A DNA stretch of 25,864 nt from a virus. The position numbers and the translations under genes were made by a program. This document shows, in pieces, positions 15,223 through 21,811 of the stretch; the first letter of the stretch is position 1; each line of letters starts with the position of its first letter. The notes below the pieces were generated by a model. That model was not told the origin of the DNA, did not search any database, and worked only from the letters and a program-made list of their open reading frames with translations. The DNA is taken from positions 1 through 25,864 of IMG/VR virus record IMGVR_UViG_3300037176_000103. One strand, 5' to 3'.

Positions 15223-17667
15223 GTGGCCGACGATCCGGTGCAGGCACTGGCGGCGAAGTACGGCGCTACCGCAACGCCTCTAACCACCGCGGCGCCCGCC
15301 ACCGCGACAGCGGACATGCAGGCACTGGCGGCGAAATACGGGGCCAGCGTCGAAGCGCAGCCGGCTACCGGCAACGTGCTGGACGATCCGCGGAATCGGT
15401 ACCTGTACACCACGCCGAGCGGGATCCCGGTGTACAACCGGGAGCCCTACACCCAACCCGAAGGCTCGGCGCTCAGCCGCGTGGGACAGGGCGCATGGGA
15501 ATACACGGGCGGCGGCATCTGGAACCTGGTAAAGGGGCTGACGAGCATCGCCGCGCACGGGACTTCGCCGATCATGCTCGATCCCGAGTCGGACGGCGCG
15601 AAGCTGATCTCTGGAATCGTGCAGAGCCACATCGACCAGGCGCAGCAGGCCAAGGCGGCGCTTGACCGGAAAGACTATGTGGAAGCCTTCGGGCACACCT
15701 TGGCGGCGGCAATTCCGCTCCTTGGGCCTTCGGCGGCACACATCGCCGAAACGGCCGGAGGGACGCAACCGACCTTCGACAAGTACGGCAATGTGGTCAA
15801 GCCGGGGGCGGCACCGGATATTCCGCGGGCCATCGGCCAGGCGTTGGGATTTGCCGGCTCGGCGGCACTTGGGAGCGTGGCCGGAGGCGCGGGCGCGGGG
15901 GTGGAGGGCGCAGAGGCGGCGGAAGGAGCCGAAGCCGCGCCAACAGCCACGGGAGGGCTTGTAAGCAGCCGGTTGAATCCGGTGCAGCAGGCGGCGGTGG
16001 ATTACCTGCGGGCGAACGACGTACCGCTCAACGCGGGTACGGTCACGGGAAACGGGTTCCTGAAAGGCGCCCAGGCCTTGGCGGCGAAAACGCCGCTGGG
16101 CGCCGGCGTGGCGGCACGGGCAGGACTCGCCACCGAGCAGGGCCTTACACGAGTAGCGGGCGAGTTGGCGGATCAGGCGCATCCGATGCCGGCAACGCCG
16201 GAATCGGCCGGCGCGGCCGTGTCCGGAGCGCTCGATCAGAAGATTGCCAATCTGAAGCTAGCGGAAGACGAAACCTACCGGAACGCCTGGGAAGGCGCCA
16301 ACGATCCCAAGAATATCGAGACTGTGCCCATCAAGACGGTGCAGCGGCCAGTTGCGGACGCCACGGGAAAAGACACCGGGCAGACAGAGAGCGTGCCAGT
16401 CATGGGCCAGGTCTCCATGCCCGTGGACGTGCGCGCGATCAAGCAACAACTCGTGCCGGTGATGGATTCGATGTCGTGGATGCCGGCTGCGGACCAGGCC
16501 TCGAGCGCGGGCTACCAGGCGGTAAAGAAGATTCTGAACGGGCCGGATTTCATCCCAGCGCAAGCGGCCGAGCAAGGTTTGAGCGGGTTGAAGACGATGG
16601 CGCGCGTGGACAACGCCAACTTGCGAAACACGGCACAAGGAATGGCCGCGGGAATCATCCCGGATTTGCAGGACGGAATCGACTCGGCGGTGGCAAAGAC
16701 CGGCTGGGACAAACTGGAGGCCTTGCAGGACGGGCGCGCGACCCACGCGACGAAGATGGACCTCGCCGACGTGGCCGACAAGCTTCGCGACGAGCCGGTG
16801 CAGGCCTTCAATCAGTTGACCTGGCAGAAGGACATTGGCGTCAGTTTTCTGCGGAAGATCGCGGAGCACACGCCGGAGGTGCTCCGGCAGATCGGCCGCG
16901 CATACATCCAGAAGCTCTTCGACCAGGCGACACAGGAGGGCGGATTCTCGCGCGCGCAGACCATCGCCAAGCAGTGGGAGAATCTTGGACCGCAGACGAA
17001 GAAACTACTCTACCCAAATCCGGGTCTGCGGACCTCGCTCGATAGATTCTTTCTGGGCGTTAAGATGGCAGCCGAGAATCCGAACCCGAGCGGCACGGCG
17101 CTGGTGAACCAGGTCTCCAACAGTGTGGCCGGATTAACGGGCGCGGGGGCCGGAATTGGACTGTGGCTGCACAGCCCCTTGGCGGCGCTCGGCTCTGCCG
17201 CGCTGGAGGGCGGCTACCTGCTGGGCGGCCGCGCGATTGCCAAGCTGTTGTACTCGCCCGCGGGCGTTCGACTCCTGACGGGCGCACTGAAACCGGAAGC
17301 GCCGGCCGCGGCGGCATTGCGCGCATCCCAGATTCTGCGGATTGCGGGCGACGACGACGTAACCCCGATTCCACCTGGAGGACCTCCAAGTCCCCCGCCG
17401 GCACCGGGAGGTGGCAGCGCTGCGCGGGTAAACCCTAGGACAGGGGGTGGGTCACCGGGTGAGCCTGGCGGATCCGCGGCGAATATTCCAATTGTCGAAT
17501 CGCCGCAAGCGGCGTACGTGAGGGGACTGGACGACGTGCCTCACTCGCAAATCGTGCGCGTGAATGGGCCGGCATTCCAGCACGCCTTCGAGGCGAAGCG
17601 CGGACCGCTGGCTTGGAGTCCGGAGCGATCCGCGGCGCTGAAGGATCTTCCCAGCTTCGACGCCTAA
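15223..17667 (+). CDS. Large DNA-ejection protein, gp16-like
   Basis: The 814-aa protein starts at GTG 15223, one base after the preceding stop. The N-terminus contains two copies of QALAAKYGA (residues ~7-15 and ~32-40), a motif seen in phage internal virion proteins. Hydrophobic stretches at residues ~155-175, ~205-230 and ~635-665 could insert in membranes. A helical central region (about 250-620) contains DETYRNAWEGAND and LSGLKTMARVDNANLR. The C-terminus is a Pro/Gly-rich linker (about 710-755) followed by QAAYVRGLDDVPHSQIVRVNGP. These features and the third position in the ejection cluster match gp16-type proteins, which enter the cell with the DNA. No lytic transglycosylase motif was recognised. 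Confidence 0.76.
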   Translation: MADDPVQALAAKYGATATPLTTAAPATATADMQALAAKYGASVEAQPATGNVLDDPRNRYLYTTPSGIPVYNREPYTQPEGSALSRVGQGAWEYTGGGIWNLVKGLTSIAAHGTSPIMLDPESDGAKLISGIVQSHIDQAQQAKAALDRKDYVEAFGHTLAAAIPLLGPSAAHIAETAGGTQPTFDKYGNVVKPGAAPDIPRAIGQALGFAGSAALGSVAGGAGAGVEGAEAAEGAEAAPTATGGLVSSRLNPVQQAAVDYLRANDVPLNAGTVTGNGFLKGAQALAAKTPLGAGVAARAGLATEQGLTRVAGELADQAHPMPATPESAGAAVSGALDQKIANLKLAEDETYRNAWEGANDPKNIETVPIKTVQRPVADATGKDTGQTESVPVMGQVSMPVDVRAIKQQLVPVMDSMSWMPAADQASSAGYQAVKKILNGPDFIPAQAAEQGLSGLKTMARVDNANLRNTAQGMAAGIIPDLQDGIDSAVAKTGWDKLEALQDGRATHATKMDLADVADKLRDEPVQAFNQLTWQKDIGVSFLRKIAEHTPEVLRQIGRAYIQKLFDQATQEGGFSRAQTIAKQWENLGPQTKKLLYPNPGLRTSLDRFFLGVKMAAENPNPSGTALVNQVSNSVAGLTGAGAGIGLWLHSPLAALGSAALEGGYLLGGRAIAKLLYSPAGVRLLTGALKPEAPAAAALRASQILRIAGDDDVTPIPPGGPPSPPPAPGGGSAARVNPRTGGGSPGEPGGSAANIPIVESPQAAYVRGLDDVPHSQIVRVNGPAFQHAFEAKRGPLAWSPERSAALKDLPSFDA

Positions 17668-17683
17668 ACGAAAGGAATTTCTG

Positions 17684-18082
17684 ATGCGAATCAACGCACT
17701 CATATCGAACATCACGGCCGGTACGCCGGTCAACCTGGGCGTCGCCCTGTGCCCAGGGCTGGTGGCGAACAATGCCGCACTGGCGGCGGCGAACGCGATT
17801 CAGGTGAACCGAATCGACATACAGATGGGCTTCGGCGGGACCGTGGGAGTCGGCTACTACATGGACCTGGCCGGCTTCGTCCCGGGCACTGTGGCCAACA
17901 AGGCGACAGCGGGACACCTGACGCAGCAGCTTGCGCCGGGAACCGCGAGCGTGCCGGGGGCAACGTTCACGGACATGTCGGGCGGGATCCAGAGCGGCGC
18001 GCCGCGGGATCTGACGCGGATCTGGATCGACGTGGCCACCACAAACGCTCCGGTGATCGTGAGCGTAGATCTGAAAGTCTGA
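17684..18082 (+). CDS. Small beta-rich virion-associated protein, unknown function
   Basis: The 132-aa product has AAAGGAATT 6-8 bases before the ATG. The sequence is Ala/Val/Gly/Thr-rich with alternating strands: PVNLGVALCPGLVANN, NRIDIQMGFGGTVGVGYYMD, and ending in NAPVIVSVDLKV. There is a single cysteine and no signal peptide. It resembles short beta-sandwich decoration or fibre-accessory proteins of phages and lies between the last ejection gene and a repeat protein. The name is only descriptive. Confidence 0.65.
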   Translation: MRINALISNITAGTPVNLGVALCPGLVANNAALAAANAIQVNRIDIQMGFGGTVGVGYYMDLAGFVPGTVANKATAGHLTQQLAPGTASVPGATFTDMSGGIQSGAPRDLTRIWIDVATTNAPVIVSVDLKV

Positions 18083-18149
18083 GTCAGAGGCGGTAGCCGA
18101 AAAAGAGATCCTGGAGGGCGTCGATTATGGCAAACGCAGGAGGATCGGA

Positions 18150-18986
18150 ATGAAAATGAAATGGCTTTTGCTTGGGGCTCTGGCCCTGTGCGCGCCGGTG
18201 GGTGCGCAAGGGCTGACGACGGTGCAGGACAGTCTCTACGCCGCCGACGGCCGGTATTGCGCCGGCGCCGTGAATCTATCGTGGCCGATGTTCCTGGCGC
18301 CGGACGGGCGCACGGTATATGCGGGGAATTGGGACTATCCGATCGCGGCGGCGGCCAACGGGCTGAGCGTCACGCTGGAGCCGGGGCAATACACGGCCAC
18401 GTACAACATCACGCCCACGGGCTGCGCGCCGGCGGCGGAGCAGTGGGTGGTGCCGGCGAGCGCCACGCCGGTCAATCTGGCTTCCGTGCGGGGGGCACCT
18501 TCCTCCTCGACCTCGACATTGGTTTTTGTGGACAACTCGGTTCCGGCGGGAACGCTGAACGGGGCGAATACAGTTTTCACTTTGCCGTCCACCCCAAACC
18601 CGGCGCTAAGCCTGAACCTGTACCTCAACGGGATGCTGATGGAAGCGGGAAGCGATTATACGCTTGCCGCCGCGACGGTGACGTTCATCAACGGGGTGGT
18701 GCCGGGAGCGGGAGACGCTTTACTGGCGAGCTACCGGACGGGATCGAGCGGCGTGGCTTCGGTGGACAACTCGGTTCCGACGGGAACGCTGAACGGGACG
18801 AACGCTGTGTTTACGCTGGCATCCGCCCCAAGTCCGGCGTTGAGCCTGGAGCTGTACCGCAACGGGCTGCGGTTGGCGGCCGGTGGGGACTTTACGTTGT
18901 CCGGTTCCACCGTGACGTTCGGCGCCGGCGCGATTCCGCAGCCGGGCGATGCGCTGCTGGCGAGCTACCGGACCGGCGGAATCTGA
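18150..18986 (+). CDS. Secreted-looking repeat protein at the end of the late operon
   Basis: The 278-aa product has a signal peptide: MKMKW, hydrophobic LLLGALALCAPVGAQ, with cleavage likely after VGA (about residue 19). A first domain (~20-115) has two cysteines (residues ~30 and ~91). Two tandem 78-residue modules follow (residues ~127-199 and ~205-277), each with VDNSVPxGTLNGxNxVFTL, a LxLYxNG strand and a GDALLASYRTG end. Such modules occur in phage fibre and decoration proteins. AGGAGG lies 6 bases before the ATG; an 8-codon open frame spans this ribosome site. The 3' end overlaps a convergent gene by 22 bases. Export to the periplasm or cell surface during infection, or a misread leader helix, are the alternatives. 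Confidence 0.68.
   Translation: MKMKWLLLGALALCAPVGAQGLTTVQDSLYAADGRYCAGAVNLSWPMFLAPDGRTVYAGNWDYPIAAAANGLSVTLEPGQYTATYNITPTGCAPAAEQWVVPASATPVNLASVRGAPSSSTSTLVFVDNSVPAGTLNGANTVFTLPSTPNPALSLNLYLNGMLMEAGSDYTLAAATVTFINGVVPGAGDALLASYRTGSSGVASVDNSVPTGTLNGTNAVFTLASAPSPALSLELYRNGLRLAAGGDFTLSGSTVTFGAGAIPQPGDALLASYRTGGI
18528..18746 (+). repeat. Tandem protein-coding module, copy 1
   Basis: First of two diverged copies with a 234-base period inside the secreted repeat protein. It is anchored on GTGGACAACTCGGTTCC at the start and CTGGCGAGCTACCGGAC near the end. DNA identity is high at both ends and lower in the middle, which suggests an old duplication kept partly by conversion. Confidence 0.8.
18762..18980 (+). 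repeat. Tandem protein-coding module, copy 2
   Basis: Second copy, 234 bases downstream of the first and in the same frame. It ends just before the stop codon of the gene. The middle third differs at many codons from copy 1, while the boundaries are almost identical. Confidence 0.8.
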
Positions 18987-19192
18987 AGGAGACGGTCGAT
19001 TTCGAGCTTGTGCTGGGCGACGGCAATGCCGGGCTCGAGCGGGCTGACGGGCTGGACCCGTTCGACTTCCCGATGCTGCGCGCGGACTTCGACGGCGGCG
19101 CAGTACCGGGCCTGTTGAATGCGCGCGGCGGCGCGTTGTCCTTCGGCCTGTTGCAGGGCCGAGAGGGCGAGCAGAATGGCGGTTAGCGGCAT
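18965..19192 (-). CDS. Small protein with hydrophobic N-terminus, unknown function
   Basis: The 75-aa product starts at ATG 19192, overlapping the stop of the preceding membrane-protein gene by 10 bases; a longer frame reading back to 19294 is ignored. Residues 2-13 (PLTAILLALSAL) are hydrophobic and could be a short signal or anchor. The rest is Gln/Arg/Ala/Glu-rich and helical (QRAAARIQQARY, VEVRAQHREVERVQPV). A small anchored helical protein after a tail-anchored membrane protein could be a spanin-like or other lysis partner, but there is no lipobox and no known motif. No clear ribosome site is present, so it would rely on coupling. The 3' end converges with, and overlaps, the late operon. 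Confidence 0.45.
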   Translation of the reverse strand: MPLTAILLALSALQQAEGQRAAARIQQARYCAAVEVRAQHREVERVQPVSPLEPGIAVAQHKLEIDRLLQIPPVR

Positions 19193-19383
19193 GCGAGCAC
19201 CAAAGCTTTCAGGAGCGCGATCAGCAGGATATTGAAGCTGGCCGAGACGAGGAAGCACACCCGCCAGCGGCGCGCGCGCTTCCAGGGGGAACAACCCCAG
19301 TCGCTATCGACCTCGCGGAAGCGATCGGCCCAGGGGTCTTTGTAGTCCTTCTCCCAATCCTTCCAGACATCCTTATCGTCCAT
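19183..19383 (-). CDS. Small tail-anchored membrane protein
   Basis: The 66-aa product starts at ATG 19383, chosen over an upstream ATG at 19425 because GAGGAG lies 7 bases before it. The N-terminal 40 residues are charged (DDKDVWKDWEKDYKDPWADR, many Asp/Lys/Trp). They are followed by a positive stretch KRARRWR and one transmembrane helix at the C-terminus (VCFLVSASFNILLIALLKALVL). Topology would be N-in with a C-terminal anchor. In a phage, a small protein of this kind next to the late genes could be a holin- or antiholin-like or superinfection-exclusion protein; none is proven. It overlaps the next gene by 10 bases. Confidence 0.62.
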   Translation of the reverse strand: MDDKDVWKDWEKDYKDPWADRFREVDSDWGCSPWKRARRWRVCFLVSASFNILLIALLKALVLACR

Positions 19384-19394
19384 TTTCGATCTCC

Positions 19395-19757
19395 TCACTT
19401 GACGTAGTTGCGTAAGCGAAACCAATCGCGATTGAGGCGCTGGACCAGGTGGCCGCAGTCGAGGCCGGTGGCGCGCTCAAACTCGCGTTTCCCAACGCGG
19501 TGATACTCGATGTGCTCCTCGGGCGTGAGAGGTACGCAGGAATAATCGGAGGCCTTTTGGCGCATGCCCCCGTCGGTGCCGGTGTGGGCGGCTTCGCACC
19601 CGGGCAGCCCCGAGACGGCCGAAGGCAGCGAGCGAATCCAGGCGCGGTACTTCCAGTTGCGGGCGGGACCGCGGCGAGCCGGCCGGCGGGGGGCGCGGGG
19701 GCGCTGGGTTTCTCCATGGATGGCGTAGCGGAGATAGCGGACCACGCGCCGGTTCAT
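19395..19757 (-). CDS. HNH-like nuclease, DUF968/Ref-type
   Basis: The 120-aa product starts at ATG 19757, overlapping the upstream stop as ATGA, with AAGGAA 7 bases before. The first 35 residues are Arg/Pro-rich and basic. A W-x-x-W-I-R segment leads to the core: C54-x3-H58, GTDGG at 60-64, KASDYSCVPLTPEEH at 68-82 and Y-H86. This order (C..AH.G..GG...K..D..C.PL...H...H) is the pattern of phage DUF968/Ref-like HNH proteins, which bind zinc and cut DNA in recombination contexts. The usual first CxxC is reduced to a single Cys here. The C-terminus (LDCGHLVQRLNRDWFRLRNY) is helical. Nuclease activity is inferred from family only. Confidence 0.72.
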   Translation of the reverse strand: MNRRVVRYLRYAIHGETQRPRAPRRPARRGPARNWKYRAWIRSLPSAVSGLPGCEAAHTGTDGGMRQKASDYSCVPLTPEEHIEYHRVGKREFERATGLDCGHLVQRLNRDWFRLRNYVK

Positions 19758-20200
19758 CGGGAGTTCCTTTCGGCCGTTGCGCGTTGAGCCCGGCAGGGAG
19801 TATGATGCTTGCGAGGCTCGGCTCCTAAGCGGTTCGGCGCGATTGGGCTCGGAACGGTTTGTACAGAGTCAGTCGGTGCAGCCGGCCCGGGCTCGCGCGG
19901 CAACACGAACGTCCCATCGGGCTGTTCGCCTACCTCGCCTGGCAGCCACACCCTCCACTGAGCTAAAGCTCCTTTCCCGGACCTGTATTTGCAGATGAAG
20001 AAGGGCTGCCGGGCTTGAATGCCGCGGCGTTCGATCCGGGCGGCGACGTCGATGTCGAGGAACATGACGCGGCCGTCGGTGAGCGAGTACATGATCGAAT
20101 GGGCAAAAGCGCGGCGATCCCGCTGAATCGGTCTTCCGCCCGGATACGCCAACGCGAGCTGAACCGGCACGTTGGGCTCGAAGTGTAGAATCTCGGCCAT
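19754..20200 (-). CDS. Unknown 148-aa protein, first gene of the leftward cassette
   Basis: The ATG at 20200 has AAGGAGAG 8 bases upstream, one of the best ribosome sites in the window. Residues 1-85 look like a compact domain: VPVQLALAYPGGRPIQ, SIMYSLTDGRVMFLDIDVA, IERRGIQARQPFFICKYRSG. The pattern (strand, YTLxDGRxMFLD, then GIQxxxPFxIxK) occurs in small phage and prophage proteins of unknown function, and I cannot name a family. The C-terminal 60 residues are Pro/Arg-rich and probably disordered. The stop overlaps the HNH gene start. It is transcribed from the operator region at 20252-20280, divergently from the AT-hook/recombinase pair, so it may belong to an early or regulatory set. Confidence 0.65.
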   Translation of the reverse strand: MAEILHFEPNVPVQLALAYPGGRPIQRDRRAFAHSIMYSLTDGRVMFLDIDVAARIERRGIQARQPFFICKYRSGKGALAQWRVWLPGEVGEQPDGTFVLPREPGPAAPTDSVQTVPSPIAPNRLGAEPRKHHTPCRAQRATAERNSR

Positions 20201-20251
20201 GGTTCTCTCTCCTTTTTGTTGATTTCGGGGAAGCGCGGGCTGCCTAAGTTA

Positions 20252-20280
20252 ATATTGACATACGTGCGCACTGGCGTCAA
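20252..20280 (-). promoter_or_regulatory. Predicted leftward promoter with operator in its spacer
   Basis: On the minus strand, TTGACG (20280-20275) is followed after 17 bases by CAATAT (20257-20252). The -35 is good (5 of 6) and the -10 is poor (3 of 6). The operator-like arm 20260-20272 fills the spacer. The position suits transcription of the gene starting at 20200, leaving an ordinary untranslated leader of about 45 bases. Confidence 0.45.
20260..20272. promoter_or_regulatory. Operator-like element, left copy
   Basis: ATACGTGCGCACT is the exact reverse complement of the right copy at 20298-20310. The core GTGCGCAC is itself a perfect palindrome, as expected for a site bound by a dimeric repressor. 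It lies within the spacer of the leftward promoter. Confidence 0.7.
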
Positions 20281-20288
20281 CGTCAAAT

Positions 20289-20317
20289 TTGCAAATAAGT
20301 GCGCACGTATCTAAAAT
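20289..20317 (+). promoter_or_regulatory. Predicted rightward promoter, probably leaderless transcript
   Basis: TTGCAA (20289-20294), a 17-base spacer and TAAAAT (20312-20317, 5 of 6 to consensus). The expected transcription start is near 20324, only about two bases before the ATG at 20326, and no ribosome site is present. This suggests a leaderless message, as for lambda cI made from PRM. The right operator copy fills the spacer. Confidence 0.55.
20298..20310. promoter_or_regulatory. Operator-like element, right copy
   Basis: AGTGCGCACGTAT is the perfect inverted copy of 20260-20272 across a 25-base centre. It begins 3 bases after the rightward -35, as the left copy begins 3 bases after the leftward -35, so the arrangement is symmetric. 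Binding here would block RNA polymerase at both promoters. Confidence 0.7.
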
Positions 20318-20325
20318 TCTTAGGC

Positions 20326-20583
20326 ATGACAGACGAAACCAACCCGGCTTCTGAACTGGCACGAAAGCGCTGGGACAAGGCCTCCGAAGAGGAGAAAAGA
20401 CAGGTAGGCAAAGACCTCGCCGCGGCTCGATGGCCCGCCGGCTACGTAGCCAAGCGCCCGGCGTCCTCCCGAAACACGGGGAGGCCTGTAGGGCGCCCGA
20501 AGAAGAAAGCGGACACGGCTCTGGGAGACAGGCTGAAACTTGGCCGGCGGCCCGGGAAGAACGGGAAGAAGGACGCGAAATGA
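20326..20583 (+). CDS. Small basic AT-hook-like protein
   Basis: The 85-aa product starts at ATG 20326; a GTG at 20299 inside the operator would extend it by 9 codons and is not favoured. Residues 9-36 are a charged helix (ELARKRWDKASEEEKRQVGK). Residues 51-61 (TGRPVGRPKKK) contain the GRP core with flanking basic residues of AT-hook minor-groove binders. The C-terminus is Lys/Arg/Gly-rich. It is the first gene after a predicted leaderless promoter with a symmetric operator, a place usually held by a regulator or by early DNA-binding proteins. It has no helix-turn-helix, so it is not an obvious repressor. It is followed by a serine recombinase gene after 72 bases. Confidence 0.68.
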   Translation: MTDETNPASELARKRWDKASEEEKRQVGKDLAAARWPAGYVAKRPASSRNTGRPVGRPKKKADTALGDRLKLGRRPGKNGKKDAK

Positions 20584-20655
20584 CCAGGCGGGACTGGGGG
20601 GCCCTTGCGGCGTCGGGTTTATTGTGAGGGAAATCAAGAGAGGACGAATCGAGCC

Positions 20656-21390
20656 ATGAGGGCAGCGATCTACGCGCGGGTCTCGAAGGAGCGCTGCACC
20701 CGAGAGCACTGCGGCCATGTCCACGACGAGCATGCTGGCCGGCATAAGCGCTGCGCGCACCCACGCTGCGAGTGCCGGGGTTACCAGGGGCAGGACCCGG
20801 AGAATCAGCTTGCGGAGTTGCGGCGGTACGCGGCGGCGCAGGGGTGGGAGGCTGTCGAATACATCGACCGCGCGACCGGGAAGAACACGGATCGGGACGC
20901 GCTACAGGCGATGTTCGAAGACGCCAGCCGAAAAAAATTCGATGTGCTGCTGGTGTGGGCTCTCGACCGGTTGACGCGCGAGGGCGCCCTGCCGGCGTTG
21001 CTGCACGTGAAGCGGCTCGCGGACTATGGGGTGAAGTTCGAGAGCTACTCCGAGGCGTTCCTGCGCACGACGGGTCCGGCCGGCGAGCTGCTGCTGATGC
21101 TGTTCGCCTGGATCGCGAAACAGGAGAGCCAGCGAATCAGCGACCGTACGAAGGCCGGCCTGGCCAGGGCCGCGACCAAGGGTGTGCGTCTGGGCCGGCC
21201 GTTCAAACTGTTTGACCGCGGCCGGGTGCCGGAGCTGCGGAAGCAGGGCATGAGCTGGCGGGCGATCGGGCGGAAACTCGGCGTCGGAGAGTCCACCCTG
21301 CGAATGGCGCAAAAGCACGCTCCGGAGGGTGCGCAACAAACCCCTTCCCAGAAACGTAGAAAAGCGACGCATTCTAAATCCCTCAGGTAA
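20656..21390 (+). CDS. Serine recombinase (resolvase/invertase type) with Cys/His-rich insertion
   Basis: The 244-aa product starts at ATG 20656 with AGAGGA upstream. The resolvase domain is clear: AIYARVS with catalytic Ser10, QDPENQ at 46-51, the RD at 80-81, VLLVWALDRLTR with D104, R105 and R108 of the active site, and a helix with ELLLMLFAWIAKQES. A Hin-like helix-turn-helix follows at ~197-226 (LRKQGMSWRAIGRKLGVGES). Total length is near the ~200 aa of small resolvases/invertases. The extra length is an insertion at residues 13-46 and a basic C-terminal tail. The insertion has Cys14, 19, 33, 38, 40 and six His, and probably binds zinc. Likely roles are site-specific recombination in integration, inversion or multimer resolution. 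Large-serine-integrase domains are absent. Confidence 0.88.
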   Translation: MRAAIYARVSKERCTREHCGHVHDEHAGRHKRCAHPRCECRGYQGQDPENQLAELRRYAAAQGWEAVEYIDRATGKNTDRDALQAMFEDASRKKFDVLLVWALDRLTREGALPALLHVKRLADYGVKFESYSEAFLRTTGPAGELLLMLFAWIAKQESQRISDRTKAGLARAATKGVRLGRPFKLFDRGRVPELRKQGMSWRAIGRKLGVGESTLRMAQKHAPEGAQQTPSQKRRKATHSKSLR

Positions 21391-21526
21391 CCCTTTTTTT
21401 TCAGTGTTTTACGGTCGTTTGTTGCGCAGCAGCCGTCCGCGGCGGGCGGGTTGCGGGTTGTGTCGAGGCCGCTGGCGGGGCGAATTGACGCAGGAAAAGA
21501 CAGGCTGGGAGGGGGGGCCGGAAACC

Positions 21527-21664
21527 TCAGCGGGCTCGCGCCCTGCCTCGGGCAACGGCAAGCGCCAGCTCGTGCCGGCGCCGGTACGATGAGCATCGGG
21601 CCGCCATCATGCGCTGATAGCGCTTGAGGCGGTAGTGGAAGGTGGATCCGCGCCGTTTGCTCAT
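21527..21664 (-). CDS. Small Arg-rich protein (45 aa), last gene of the leftward operon
   Basis: The ATG at 21664 overlaps the stop of the preceding small gene as ATGA. The product starts MSKRRGSTFHYRLKRYQRMM and continues with ARCSSYRRRHELALAVARG. It is strongly basic and helical, and could bind nucleic acid. There is no clear ribosome site, only coupling. Between its stop and the recombinase stop (21391-21526) there is an 8-T run at 21394-21401 but no stem, and no gene. Confidence 0.45.
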   Translation of the reverse strand: MSKRRGSTFHYRLKRYQRMMAARCSSYRRRHELALAVARGRARAR

Positions 21665-21801
21665 GCGCTTTTGAGCTTGACGCTGTCGGCCGCTCTTTCG
21701 TCCGCGTCCACCTGGCCGCGCGCGTCGAGCGAGCGCCCCGGCGGCTTGGCGCGCGTGGGGACGGGGACGGAGGAGGCGGGCTTGCGGGTGGGGGCGGGCA
21801 T
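21661..21801 (-). CDS. Small basic Pro-rich protein (46 aa)
   Basis: The ATG at 21801 is 10 bases after the stop of the interrupted 85-aa gene, and its own stop overlaps the next ATG. The product begins MPAPTRKPASSVPVPTRAKP and ends ADERAADSVKLKSA. It is Pro/Ala/Arg-rich and probably disordered. No motif was recognised. The chain of overlaps is the main reason to call it; composition alone would not justify it. Confidence 0.42.
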   Translation of the reverse strand: MPAPTRKPASSVPVPTRAKPPGRSLDARGQVDADERAADSVKLKSA

Positions 21802-21811
21802 GGCAGCTATT

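Noticed and set aside
18161-19186. 341-aa rightward frame running past the end of the late operon
   Set aside because: It is the +2 frame of the secreted repeat gene. Its extension beyond 18986 has no start of its own and is antisense to the leftward small genes.
21394-21401. Run of eight T after the recombinase gene as an intrinsic terminator
   Set aside because: No stable stem precedes it; the adjacent CCCTCAGGTAACCC cannot fold into a useful hairpin.
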